Positions 52,226 to 60,859 of a stretch of DNA of 64,000 bases are shown one piece after another. The stretch lies in NCBI GenBank assembly GCA_002315555.1, contig DCHF01000055.1, positions 196,762-260,761 of the forward strand, written 5' to 3'. The notes under the pieces were generated by a model, which was not told the DNA's origin, searched no databases, and saw only the letters and a list, made by a program, of their open reading frames with translations. This DNA comes from Lachnospiraceae bacterium UBA1759. GTDB taxonomy: Bacteria > Bacillota > Clostridia > Lachnospirales > Lachnospiraceae. Positions within the stretch are counted from its first letter, which is position 1; each line of letters starts with the position of its first letter. The position numbers and the translations under genes were made by a program.

Positions 52226-52993
52226 ATGAAAAAACAGACCGTCAAGGCACGTATTACAGAAATCGATGAAAAGACATGGGCTGTCCATAATCCAATGCTC
52301 AACCGCGTGAACGGCGGTACGATGTCGTCCGGAAATACCACGTATTGTGTCTCGTTTGAAACGGAGAATCAGGACATCCGGACCTTTGTGATCTCCGGAA
52401 GGGAAGCAGACATGTATACGGTCGGACAGGCAGGAGAATTGACCTATCGCGATCAGCATTTCATTCGCTTTACGAATTCCGGAGAGGAGGATTCGGAAAA
52501 CGACCCGGTACGGAAAACGGCTTTCCGCGTTATTGCGGGAGTGGCTGCGCTGCTGGTTCTGGCCGCGCTGGTTTTTCTCGCCCGAACGCTGATCCTTCGC
52601 AGCGAGTATAAGAGGATGGCAGAGAAGGCAGAGGCCTCGTTGGAAGCGGCGGAGACAGAGAACGTGACAGTGTCCCATAACGGCATTACATATACCGATG
52701 CCAAAAAATTAGCCGCGTATTATGTGGAATATTTACTCAATGAGAAGACTGTGGTGCAGAACCGGCAGATGGCAGATGGCTTAAACGATCCGATCGTGAT
52801 CACGACCGGCACGGATACACTGGCGTTTGAAAAGGCGACGGAGTTCGGAGAAGGGGTGTGCGTCCATTGGCAGACGGGGGACAATGACCGGTACTACACG
52901 GTAAATTCGGATCGGGATTTTTCTGACCTCGAGGAACGGTGGAATCAGTATGTACTTGAAATGCAGCGCCGGGAAGCGCTGAATAAAAAGTGA
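52226..52993 (+). CDS. Hypothetical membrane protein with a DUF2500-like N-terminal domain
   Basis: A 255-residue protein. Residues 1-85 form a small beta domain (KARITEIDEKTW, TTYCVSFETENQDIRTFVIS, YTVGQAGELTYRDQHFIRF) that resembles DUF2500 domains. One membrane segment follows (about 98-122), then a basic and acidic helical region and a C-terminal soluble domain (about 145-255) with YTDAKKLAAYYVEYLL. There is no signal peptide, so the N-terminal domain is probably cytoplasmic. Function is unknown. AAGGAGG precedes the ATG. Confidence 0.75.
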   Translation: MKKQTVKARITEIDEKTWAVHNPMLNRVNGGTMSSGNTTYCVSFETENQDIRTFVISGREADMYTVGQAGELTYRDQHFIRFTNSGEEDSENDPVRKTAFRVIAGVAALLVLAALVFLARTLILRSEYKRMAEKAEASLEAAETENVTVSHNGITYTDAKKLAAYYVEYLLNEKTVVQNRQMADGLNDPIVITTGTDTLAFEKATEFGEGVCVHWQTGDNDRYYTVNSDRDFSDLEERWNQYVLEMQRREALNKK

Positions 52994-53210
52994 GTTTTGT
53001 GGTTTAGTACAGGTCGTAACACAGAATGAACAGAGAGGCGCGTTCGTTATGCCGGGAATGATCCATCGTGCGGCTTATATGGGCGGTAATGTCCTTTTTT
53101 GCGGGAAATGTCAGAAACGCTGATGCAATATAAAATTTTGCTTTATTTTTAAAGAGCATCTGTGCTATAATATTCAGATATTATTGTTAACAGGGAAGCG
53201 GATATGCCTT

Positions 53211-53240
53211 GGACATACGAACGGTATGGACAGTATGTCC
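53211..53240 (+). promoter_or_regulatory. Hairpin in the argG leader
   Basis: GGACATA and TATGTCC pair around 16 nt in a leader of about 100 nt that begins after a TATAAT box at 53166-53171 (no clear -35). It has no U-run. The A/T-rich start region could hold an ArgR site, but the match to ARG-box consensus is poor. Confidence 0.4.
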
Positions 53241-53278
53241 TGCGTGGGTTCTGTAAATAAACAAATGAGGAGATAAAT

Positions 53279-54502
53279 ATGGAAAAGGTTGTATTAGCTT
53301 ATTCCGGTGGTCTTGATACCACTGCCATCATTCCGTGGTTAAAAGAGACCTATGGCTATGAAGTTGTATGCTGCTGCATCGACTGCGGCCAGGGTGAAGA
53401 ACTGGACGGTCTTCAGGAAAGAGCACGTCTGTCCGGCGCTTCCAAGCTTTATATCGAAGACGTTGTCGATGATCTTTGCGACAACTACATTATGCCCTGC
53501 GTACAGGCCGGTGCAGTCTATGAGCACAAGTACCTGATGGGTACCGCTATGGCGCGTCCGACCATCGCTGCAAAGCTGGTTGAGATCGCCCGCAAGGAAG
53601 ACGCAGTTGCGATCTGCCACGGCGCAACCGGTAAGGGCAATGACCAGATCCGTTTCGAACTGGGTATTAAGGCGCTGGCACCGGACATCAAGGTCATCGC
53701 TCCGTGGAGAGACGACAGATGGCAGATGGATTCCCGCCAGGCGGAGATCGACTACTGCAAGGCACATGGCATTGAGCTTCCGTTCAGCACCGACCAGTCC
53801 TACAGCCGTGACCGCAACATCTGGCATATCAGCCATGAAGGTCTGGAACTTGAAGATCCGGCACTGGCTCCGAACTATGAGCATATGCTCGTTCTGGGCG
53901 TAACTCCGGAAAAGGCTCCGGATGAAGGCGAAGAACTGACCATTGAATTCGAGCAGGGCTATCCGGTCGCATTGAACGGTGAGAAGATGAAGACGGCAGA
54001 CATCATCCGTGCGCTGAACAAGATCGGCGGAAAGCACGGTGTCGGCATCGTCGATATCGTTGAGAACCGTGTTGTCGGTATGAAGTCCCGCGGCGTTTAT
54101 GAAACTCCGGGCGGTACCATCCTGATGGAAGCGCATCAGCAGCTGGAAGAGCTGGTTCTGGATCGCGATACCATCGCCCTGAAGAAGGATCTTGGCAACA
54201 AGATGGCCGGCATCGTATACGAAGGCAAGTGGTTCACTCCGGTCCGCGAAGCCATTACCGCTTTCACGAAGGTCACCCAGCAGTACGTGACCGGCGAAGT
54301 CAAGCTGAGACTGTACAAGGGCAACATCATTAAGAACGGTACCACCTCTCCGTATTCTCTGTACAGCGAGTCTCTGGCATCCTTCACGACCGGCGATATG
54401 TATGATCACCACGACGCAGCAGGCTTCATCACGCTGTGGGGGCTTCCGCTCAAGGTTCGTGCAATGCGCATGAATGAACTGAAGAAGGATAATACCAAAT
54501 AA
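53279..54502 (+). CDS. argG: Argininosuccinate synthase
   Basis: A 407-residue enzyme joining citrulline and aspartate with ATP to give argininosuccinate in arginine synthesis. Motifs: AYSGGLDTT (PP-loop), the aspartate and citrulline site HGATGKGNDQIRFE, and IAPWRDDRWQ. It is full length. GAGGAG precedes the ATG. No argH or other arginine gene is adjacent, unlike in many bacteria, and a terminator follows directly. Confidence 0.97.
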   Translation: MEKVVLAYSGGLDTTAIIPWLKETYGYEVVCCCIDCGQGEELDGLQERARLSGASKLYIEDVVDDLCDNYIMPCVQAGAVYEHKYLMGTAMARPTIAAKLVEIARKEDAVAICHGATGKGNDQIRFELGIKALAPDIKVIAPWRDDRWQMDSRQAEIDYCKAHGIELPFSTDQSYSRDRNIWHISHEGLELEDPALAPNYEHMLVLGVTPEKAPDEGEELTIEFEQGYPVALNGEKMKTADIIRALNKIGGKHGVGIVDIVENRVVGMKSRGVYETPGGTILMEAHQQLEELVLDRDTIALKKDLGNKMAGIVYEGKWFTPVREAITAFTKVTQQYVTGEVKLRLYKGNIIKNGTTSPYSLYSESLASFTTGDMYDHHDAAGFITLWGLPLKVRAMRMNELKKDNTK

Positions 54503-54518
54503 TTATTGTCATATATAA

Positions 54519-54565
54519 AAAGACGAACTGTCAGGCAGGTGTTGCCTTGACAGTTCGTTTTTTTT
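54519..54565 (+). terminator. Terminator of argG
   Basis: ACGAACTGTCA with GGCA pairs with TGCC and TGACAGTTCGT, followed by eight T residues. It ends 10 nt before the next start codon, so the next gene depends on readthrough or a very short leader. Confidence 0.88.
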
Positions 54566-54574
54566 GGAGGGATC

Positions 54575-55093
54575 ATGAAAAGATCAGTAAAATTTGCAGC
54601 TCTTTCCATGGCCCTTGCGATGGTCCTGAGCCTGGCAGCTTGCAGCAAAGCTGCCGATGAAACCACCACGGCAGAAACGACCGAGACCACGACTACGGCT
54701 GAGGCTACCACGGAAATCACCACGGAAGAAGTGAAGTCCGATTCCGGTATCGAAGCGGGTTCTTATGTGACTGAATACCTTGAAATCGAACACAATGCGG
54801 TCTCGCCGGAAGAGGTGGGAATGAATGTCAAGCTGGTCGTTAATGAAGACGGCATTGGAGGCGCTGCTTCGCAGCTTGTAACAAAGGCAGGCATTCGGGT
54901 CGGAAGCTCTGTGGAAGAGGTATTGGCTGCATACGGTCGTCCGGACGAGTTTGATGAAACTCATCTGTCGTATGCTTTTGCCGAAAACGATGCGGAATAC
55001 GGAGACACCCTGACCTTCTGGCTGGATGGAACCCGGGTCAGCACCATTTCCTTTGAAGACGCATATCTGACTGAAATGTTTTCCTACAAGTAA
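54575..55093 (+). CDS. Hypothetical lipoprotein with a BamE/SmpA-like motif
   Basis: A 172-residue lipoprotein with lipobox LAAC, then a Thr/Glu-rich linker of about 35 residues and a domain of about 100 residues. The segment AGIRVGSSVEEVLAAYGRPD resembles the pattern of small alpha/beta domains of the BamE/SmpA type. Function is unknown. GGAGG precedes the ATG, which lies directly behind the argG terminator; the gene may be expressed by readthrough. The linker is like that of the binding protein at 49411. Confidence 0.78.
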   Translation: MKRSVKFAALSMALAMVLSLAACSKAADETTTAETTETTTTAEATTEITTEEVKSDSGIEAGSYVTEYLEIEHNAVSPEEVGMNVKLVVNEDGIGGAASQLVTKAGIRVGSSVEEVLAAYGRPDEFDETHLSYAFAENDAEYGDTLTFWLDGTRVSTISFEDAYLTEMFSYK

Positions 55094-55112
55094 AGAATTG
55101 TAAATGTGATAA

Positions 55113-55147
55113 TAAAAAGCGCCGGTTTCACCCGACGGCTTTTTTAT
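55113..55147. terminator. Terminator between the lipoprotein and AAA+ ATPase genes
   Basis: AAAAGC-CCGG pairs with CCG-GGCTTTT around a short loop with mismatches, followed by T-runs on both strands; it serves two convergent genes. Confidence 0.7.
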
Positions 55148-55152
55148 TTGAT

Positions 55153-56646
55153 TTATCCTAACAATGCACGGATTCCGACCGCGTCATAGACGACCTTCGG
55201 GAGCTTTTCAACTTCGATGCGGTACAGGGCATTTGCTGCAATGTGTTCCGCTGCCTGTTCGATGTCACGGATGCCGGAGGTGGTCCGGTAGATATCTATG
55301 ACGGCGTCGAGACCATCGTCCGTGATGGTGATCTCATCGCTCAGAAGACCGATGCGGTTCAGGACCTTGGGCATCGCGAACTTCGTGAAGATCATGCGCT
55401 TTTCCTCTTCTGTGTAGTCCGGAAGCTCGATGACGGCAAAACGGGACATAAGCGGTGCGCTGATGGCACTCTTGTCATTCGCGGTGGCAATGGTGTATAC
55501 GCCGGACGTCGGGATGTTGCATTCGATGTAGTTATCGGTGAAGCCGAGGTTGTCGAGGAGGGTCAGAAGGACATCTGCGGGGTTGCCGTTGCCTTTACCG
55601 GAAGACGCCTTATCGAGCTCATTGATGATGAACAGGAGATTGGAGCTTTCCGCGTTGGCAAAGGCCTCCATGATCAGGCCGGGCTTTGCATTCGAATAGA
55701 TACGGGAGGAACCCGTCAACTGCTCCGGATCGTTGATGGAACTCATTTCCAGCGTGGTCCAGGCCATCTTCAGGATGCGGGCGACCGCGTAGGCGATCTG
55801 CGACTTACCGGTACCCGCAGGACCGATGAGCAGAATACCGTAGGCCGGCAGGGTGTGTGTGCGGTTGATCTGAATGATGGTCTCCAGAATGCGCTGTTTG
55901 ACGGAGTTCAGACCGTAGAGCTCTTCATCCAGAATGCGGCGGGCCTCATCCGGGTCGATGAGGTTGAACGGCACGTTGTTCCACTGAATGTTCAGCATGA
56001 TGGACAGTGCGCGCTGCGCGTGGCGACGTTCCTCGGGCGTGACCTCCGTTGACTTTGCGACCGCCAGGTTGCGGCGCGCCCAGAGACGGATGGTATCCGG
56101 CAGCGTATGACCGGCACAGTTCAGATAATCGGTGATGCTCTGAAGGCTGGTGAGCTTCATTTCATCCGCATCATCGATATCGTCCGGATCCACGGTCACC
56201 TCCGACGGTGCGCCGCTCTGGAACAGGCGCTTCATCATGAACTGCAGGAAGCCGTTTTCACCGGACAGCTTGGCACCGCGTACCGTGATTCCGGTCTCCT
56301 GGATCTTATAGACCGCATAGTTTTCGCCGATCTCCGTTCCGGAAAGGCGGACCATGATGTGGCTCTCACCGAGCCAATGGATCAGGTTCTCAAAGCGGGC
56401 ATCCATCTTTAAAATGTCATGTGCTTCCTTTTCGGATTCGCCGTCCATCATAAATCCGGTCCCCTTTGCCGGCGATAAAAACATGCCGTCGGAGTGGTGC
56501 TTCAGTGCGCTGCCCGGGTTGGACAGGACCATAATGGGGTGTTCGGCATCGGCAGAGCCGGCACCGGTATAAATGAGTTCATAGGTCTTTTCCGGCTTTA
56601 CGGCCTCGGTTTCAGCGGGTTTACTGTTAAAATCAAAAACGGGCAT
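55153..56646 (-). CDS. Lon-like AAA+ ATPase without protease domain, altered Walker B
   Basis: A 497-residue cytoplasmic protein. Residues 1-190 are of unknown type (beta-rich, with an acidic stretch near 153-162). From about 230 it follows the AAA+ module of Lon: ARRILDEELYGLNSVKQRIL, Walker A GPAGTGKS (275-282), sensor and pore regions, TATANDKSAISAPLMSRF and sensor-2 TSGIRDIEQ. The Lon proteolytic domain is absent. The Walker B aspartate is replaced by Asn342 (FIINELDK where Lon has FLLDEIDK), while Glu343 and Lys281 are kept. It probably acts as a remodelling ATPase with slowed metal or ATP handling; partners are unknown. It forms a single-gene unit. Confidence 0.82.
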   Translation of the reverse strand: MPVFDFNSKPAETEAVKPEKTYELIYTGAGSADAEHPIMVLSNPGSALKHHSDGMFLSPAKGTGFMMDGESEKEAHDILKMDARFENLIHWLGESHIMVRLSGTEIGENYAVYKIQETGITVRGAKLSGENGFLQFMMKRLFQSGAPSEVTVDPDDIDDADEMKLTSLQSITDYLNCAGHTLPDTIRLWARRNLAVAKSTEVTPEERRHAQRALSIMLNIQWNNVPFNLIDPDEARRILDEELYGLNSVKQRILETIIQINRTHTLPAYGILLIGPAGTGKSQIAYAVARILKMAWTTLEMSSINDPEQLTGSSRIYSNAKPGLIMEAFANAESSNLLFIINELDKASSGKGNGNPADVLLTLLDNLGFTDNYIECNIPTSGVYTIATANDKSAISAPLMSRFAVIELPDYTEEEKRMIFTKFAMPKVLNRIGLLSDEITITDDGLDAVIDIYRTTSGIRDIEQAAEHIAANALYRIEVEKLPKVVYDAVGIRALLG

Positions 56647-56825
56647 GGGATCATCCTTTACAATATTCCGATAATAAATTTATTATAACACGAAAACGGA
56701 CCATAAAAAGAGGGGAAACGGTATTTATTGAAAAAAGTATTTATAAAACGGGCGATGTGACTTATAATGGGGAAAAATAAGCGAATCGTTCATGGCTTTT
56801 ATGAATGTATATAAAGGAGAGTACC

Positions 56826-58286
56826 ATGCCCTGTACAACTATTCTGGTCGGTAAATGCGCGTCCAACGACGGCTCGACCATTATTTCAAGAAACGACGAC
56901 GGCGGTTTTGAGGCAAAGCGCATCATTGTGATGCAGCCGGAGAAGCAGCCACGGAAGTATAAGACGGTCATCTCGCACCTGACGGTGGAGCTTCCGGATG
57001 ATCCGATGCGTTACACCTATTGTCCGAACGTGTCCGGGGAATCCGGCATCTGGCCTACCTGCGGTATCAATGCGTCCAATGTTTCCATGACCGCGACAGA
57101 GACCATCACCAGCAATCCGCGCGTGCTTGGTGCAGACCCGTATGTCCGCTATCAGGCCAAGGAGGGCCGGAACGGTAAGGAAGCAGCCGGGGGTATCGGC
57201 GAGGAGGACCTGGTCCTTCTGGTCCTTCCGTACATCAGGACCGCCCGCGAGGGCGTGCTCCGCGTGGGCATGCTGCTGGAAAAGTACGGCACCTACGAGC
57301 CGAACGGCATGGCCTTTGCGGATGAGAACGAGGTGTGGTGGCTGGAGACCATCGGCGGACATCATTGGATCGCAAAACGCGTTCCGGACGACCGCGTGGT
57401 CATCATGCCGAACCAGTTCGGTATGGATATGTTTGATTTTGACGATGCCTATGGCAAGCAGGAGGAAAATCTCTGCTCGAAAGACCTTAAGGAATTCGTG
57501 GAGAAAAATCACCTGTACACCGGCAGGGAGGGTGTATTCAACCCGCGCCTGGCCTTTGGTTCCCGGGCGGATTCCGACCATATCTACAACACGCCTCGCG
57601 CATGGTTCATGGCGCGCTACTTCCTGGAACGCACTTATAAGTGGGACGGCGAAGGCGCTGATTTCACCCCCGAATCCAATGATATTCCGTGGTCCCTCGT
57701 GCCGGAACGCAAGGTCACCGTTGAGGACGTGCGATATCTTCTGGGCTCCTATTATCAGGGCACCCCGTATGACCCGTATGATAACACCTCCCCGAAGAAG
57801 GGCAAGTACCGTACCATCGGCGTACCGAACAGTGATGTCTGCGGCATTATGCAGATCCGTAACGATGTGCCGGCTGCAGTGAAGGGCGTGGAATGGTTCT
57901 CCATGGGCGGAAGCGGCTTCACCGCATGCTTCCCGTTCTATGCGAACGTGGATGAGCTGCCCAAGTATTTGAGCGCCACCGGCGATGTTCCCGACACGGA
58001 TTATATGTATTGGCAGAGCCGTCTGATCGCCGCGCTCACCGATGCGCACTACGGCACTAACATTCTATTTGACGAGCGTTATGTCAACGCTGTCTGGAAT
58101 CAGGGCCGGAAGCTTCTCTGTGAGTACGACGCAAAGATCGCAGCCGGGGAGGATGCAGCAATCCTGAAGGAAGCAAATAAGAAGATCACCGATATGGTAA
58201 AGAAAGAGTCCGATAAGGCTCTCGGTACCATTCTGAAAAATTCTTCGGAGAAGATGAAGATCCGTTATCATCGCGGAGATAATTGA
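56826..58286 (+). CDS. C69-family dipeptidase
   Basis: A 486-residue Ntn-hydrolase of the C69 (PepD) family that cleaves dipeptides. The nucleophile is Cys3, exposed after removal of Met-Pro (MPCTTILVG), with DGSTIISRNDDGG, then GINASNVSMTATET and FADENEVWWLETIGGHHW as further family motifs. The start at 56826 follows AAAGGAGAG; an upstream in-frame ATG at 56805 would leave Cys internal. Together with the subtilase and M16C protease it suits peptide use. A very strong terminator follows. Confidence 0.92.
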   Translation: MPCTTILVGKCASNDGSTIISRNDDGGFEAKRIIVMQPEKQPRKYKTVISHLTVELPDDPMRYTYCPNVSGESGIWPTCGINASNVSMTATETITSNPRVLGADPYVRYQAKEGRNGKEAAGGIGEEDLVLLVLPYIRTAREGVLRVGMLLEKYGTYEPNGMAFADENEVWWLETIGGHHWIAKRVPDDRVVIMPNQFGMDMFDFDDAYGKQEENLCSKDLKEFVEKNHLYTGREGVFNPRLAFGSRADSDHIYNTPRAWFMARYFLERTYKWDGEGADFTPESNDIPWSLVPERKVTVEDVRYLLGSYYQGTPYDPYDNTSPKKGKYRTIGVPNSDVCGIMQIRNDVPAAVKGVEWFSMGGSGFTACFPFYANVDELPKYLSATGDVPDTDYMYWQSRLIAALTDAHYGTNILFDERYVNAVWNQGRKLLCEYDAKIAAGEDAAILKEANKKITDMVKKESDKALGTILKNSSEKMKIRYHRGDN

Positions 58287-58306
58287 TATTGTTGAAGGAC
58301 AGAAAA

Positions 58307-58354
58307 GACAAAAGCGGGGTGACAAATCAAAAGATTTGTCACCCCGCTTTTGTC
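58307..58354. terminator. Terminator with a 22-bp perfect stem
   Basis: GACAAAAGCGGGGTGACAAA (58307 onward) pairs with its complement up to 58354 around AAAA; it ends the dipeptidase and the convergent GH43 transcripts. Confidence 0.93.
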
Positions 58355-58422
58355 ATAGAATAAATAAGCCATCTCACTCAACGCTCCTGCGGTACATATT
58401 ATGCAGCGTCCCGCTCAACAGC

Positions 58423-59400
58423 TTATTTAGCATACTGCTCGCCGTCATAGTCAAAGGCTTTGACGCGCGCATATTCCTCTTCGGTCAGAGGGAGAACGGT
58501 GCCGTGCTTGAAGCCGTAGGGGAAGGAAACATCGGCATCGCATCGCTTGAAGACGCCGCATTTCAAGCTGTCTGCCATGAAGGGGACGTACCCCTGACCC
58601 TTGCCGCGGACACCGAAGTAGTCCAGGTTGAGGCACCACCGGCCGTCCTCCAGCCGATAGATACACGGCGCTTCGTAGGAACCGGAGCCGCCCTCCAGGG
58701 ATGCCATCCCCGGATCAAACTCGTGCATGCGCTCGAAGGGACCGGCCGCATTTTCGGAGCGGAGCATAATGACGCCGCAGGGGTGTCGGTCACTCTTTAC
58801 GAACAGGTAGTAAATACCGTCTTCCTCCGCCATACAGGAGTCGATGATGCCGGAATCTTCTTTTTCATACAGGATCTCCGGCTCGGTGAAGGTATTGAAA
58901 TCCTTCGTCCGGCTGTAGTAAATGCACATTTTGAGGCCGTTGTTGTACGTGGAAATGTCCGGGTCCGGTTTTGGCTGGGACCAGGTCAGGATGAAATCGC
59001 CGTTCTCTTTATCGAAGATCATATCCGGAGCCCAGTGGCAGCCGGAGCCTTCCGGGCCAAGCGGCAGCGCGCGCTGCGGTGCCCAGTGGCAGAGGTCTTC
59101 GGATTCCCACATCATCAGATTGTTGCTGCCGTAGGTCTGGACTTCTCCCCAGTTCCGATGGTATCGGGGGCCCATTTCATAAGACAGGCACAGATCGGTG
59201 GCTAAAATGTAGAATTTGTTATCGGGGCTGCGCTGGATCGTAAAGTCGCGCACGCCCTTTTCACCGAGCATACTGTAGAGGACCGGGTAGCCGTTATTGA
59301 CCTTTTCCCAGTGAAAACCATCGGCGCTTAAAGCAAAATAGACCTGCTCGCCGTCCGGGGTGCGTTTTTCTTTGAAATGAACAAATAAGTAGTGCCGCAT
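58423..59400 (-). CDS. GH43-like glycosidase
   Basis: A 325-residue cytoplasmic beta-propeller enzyme. Repeated blade motifs such as FYILATDLCL, HWAPDMIFDKENGDFILTWS and GIYYLFVKSD carry the acidic residues of GH43 (Asp in the early GVRDFTIQ region, Glu in the SYEAPCIYRLEDG region). Likely substrates are arabino- or xylo-oligosaccharides. AAAGGAG precedes the ATG at 59400. It lies 72 nt after the CapA-like gene on the same strand. Confidence 0.85.
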   Translation of the reverse strand: MRHYLFVHFKEKRTPDGEQVYFALSADGFHWEKVNNGYPVLYSMLGEKGVRDFTIQRSPDNKFYILATDLCLSYEMGPRYHRNWGEVQTYGSNNLMMWESEDLCHWAPQRALPLGPEGSGCHWAPDMIFDKENGDFILTWSQPKPDPDISTYNNGLKMCIYYSRTKDFNTFTEPEILYEKEDSGIIDSCMAEEDGIYYLFVKSDRHPCGVIMLRSENAAGPFERMHEFDPGMASLEGGSGSYEAPCIYRLEDGRWCLNLDYFGVRGKGQGYVPFMADSLKCGVFKRCDADVSFPYGFKHGTVLPLTEEEYARVKAFDYDGEQYAK

Positions 59401-59449
59401 GCCTGCTCCTTTGTGATTTTGGAATTCTGAACAGTTAAGCCCGATTCCA

Positions 59450-59473
59450 TAAATGATTAGTTAAATGATTAGT
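59450..59473. repeat. Two tandem copies of a 12-bp unit
   Basis: TAAATGATTAGT is repeated exactly twice at the 3' end of the CapA-like gene; the last base is the first base of its stop codon complement. It looks like a recent slippage duplication. Confidence 0.7.
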
Positions 59474-60630
59474 TATTTCCGGAAAAGATAATCGAGTACG
59501 CCGGTGAGACGGCTGTCCTTCCAGGCTCCTTCCGCTGCCTTTTTGGAGTAGGGCACCACGATGGCAAGGTCCATATGGGCACCTTCGTCGTAGCCATCGG
59601 GCTCGGTGCTGTAGAAGTATGCGTCCCAGGTCTCCTGCGTTGCGTTTTTGAAACGGTCCGGCTCCAGATAGATCATCTTTTTGCATTCCTCGTCGATGAA
59701 TACCTTTGCGGCGAGCGGGGAAAGCTTTTCAAATTCCTCCGCGCGGACGTCTTCAAAGATGCCCGGCAGCGGGCCTTCCTCAATGCGCTCGTCCCCGCGC
59801 ACGATCTTTGTTCCGATGGCCTCAAACGTCATCTTTTCCTCGGTGAAGATCAGCTTTAACAGCACACCGATGTCCGTATAAGGATGAGCGCGCTGGTAGT
59901 CGGTATCGAAGATGAAGTTCCCGAGGGAGTAGAAGATGGCTTTGCCGTCATCAAAGGTCTCGTAATTTTCCGGTACATGCGGGTGGTGGGCGACGACGGC
60001 ATCGGCACCCATGGCCAGGTAACGCATGTAGCGGTCGCGGGTGTAGGGATTCGGCATATCGGCAAACTCTTCACCGCCGTGTGCAACCACGATGCACCAC
60101 CGGCAGGTCTTCTTGATTTCCCGGATCCGCTCGCGGATGTAGGCTTCATCGTCCCAGCGGAACACGCCGGGGGCGTCCGGCCCCGCGGGAATACATTCGG
60201 ACATGTAAGCGACGCCGAACATGCCGATGCCGCCGGCCTCCGGAAGATAAACGGGCTCCGAAGCTTCCGTTTCGTTCACGCCCGCGCCGATGGTCCGGCA
60301 GCCCATCTCCTTTGCGATGGTACGCGTGCTGACCAGGCCTTCCGTTCCGGCATCCATAATATGGTTATTGCTGATATTCCAGATATCCGAGTGAATGTTC
60401 TTAAGCACGCAGGTCGCCTTCGGATCCATACTGTGGAAGAAAACGCCGCGACTTCCGTCATCCCTGGCATCGATGAGCGCGCCTTCCACATTGGCCACGA
60501 CGTGGTCCGCGCTGTGGAAAAAGCGGAGAATGGACGGAGAGAGAAGGTCCGGCGCCGTAAAACGACCGGCCATGTACCGGTCAAAACCGATGTCTCCGGT
60601 GAAAACAAGAGAGCAGGTGGTGTTGTTCAT
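59473..60630 (-). CDS. CapA-family (PGA synthesis-type) metallophosphatase-like protein
   Basis: A 385-residue CapA domain protein, related to the calcineurin-like fold. Motifs: FTGDIGFDR at the start, ANVEGALID, ISNNHIMDAG, VVAHGGEEF and AHHPHVPENYE. In Bacillus CapA acts in poly-gamma-glutamate capsule production, but this copy has no signal peptide or membrane anchor and stands alone with a GH43 gene, so a cytosolic phosphatase or glycan role is more likely. AAGGAG precedes the ATG, with a hairpin just before it. Confidence 0.88.
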   Translation of the reverse strand: MNNTTCSLVFTGDIGFDRYMAGRFTAPDLLSPSILRFFHSADHVVANVEGALIDARDDGSRGVFFHSMDPKATCVLKNIHSDIWNISNNHIMDAGTEGLVSTRTIAKEMGCRTIGAGVNETEASEPVYLPEAGGIGMFGVAYMSECIPAGPDAPGVFRWDDEAYIRERIREIKKTCRWCIVVAHGGEEFADMPNPYTRDRYMRYLAMGADAVVAHHPHVPENYETFDDGKAIFYSLGNFIFDTDYQRAHPYTDIGVLLKLIFTEEKMTFEAIGTKIVRGDERIEEGPLPGIFEDVRAEEFEKLSPLAAKVFIDEECKKMIYLEPDRFKNATQETWDAYFYSTEPDGYDEGAHMDLAIVVPYSKKAAEGAWKDSRLTGVLDYLFRK

Positions 60631-60644
60631 GATCGCTCCTTACG

Positions 60645-60665
60645 GCCGTGCGTGCGGCGCACGGC
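60645..60665 (-). promoter_or_regulatory. Leader hairpin of the CapA-like gene
   Basis: GCCGTGCG and CGCACGGC pair perfectly around TGCGG, directly upstream of the ribosome site; likely affects translation or mRNA stability. Confidence 0.5.
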
Positions 60666-60689
60666 GAAATACAGTTTACGTTTTTTGTA

Positions 60690-60718
60690 ATCATATCCAA
60701 AAACGGAGGAAAAGTAAA
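60690..60718 (-). promoter_or_regulatory. Promoter of the CapA-GH43 unit
   Basis: On the minus strand TTTACT (60718-60713), a 17-nt spacer and TATGAT (60695-60690). Confidence 0.6.
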
Positions 60719-60768
60719 TAATCGAAACGGGGGCAGTATGGCAGAATCGACGAATTTTTGCGCAGGGG

Positions 60769-60796
60769 TTGAAAAGGAAAGGGGGCTTGCTATAAT
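60769..60796 (+). promoter_or_regulatory. Promoter of the alpha/beta hydrolase gene
   Basis: TTGAAA (60769-60774), a 16-nt spacer and TATAAT (60791-60796). Confidence 0.7.
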
Positions 60797-60859
60797 CGAA
60801 TCAGGAACTACGGATCCCGGAGGCGCACTCCGGACACATTAATTGAAAAGGAGTTTACT

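Noticed and set aside
53049..53123. A 24-codon frame with a CxxC motif upstream of argG
   Set aside because: The ribosome site is poor, it is very short, and a TATAAT box for argG lies just beyond. Not enough evidence to call it a gene.
53161..53185. ArgR operator (ARG box) at the argG promoter
   Set aside because: The sequence is A/T-rich and partly palindromic but matches the known consensus poorly.
59450..59473. Tandem 12-bp repeat as part of a CRISPR or attachment site
   Set aside because: Only two adjacent copies without spacers, and no integrase or cas gene in the window; slippage is a simpler reading.
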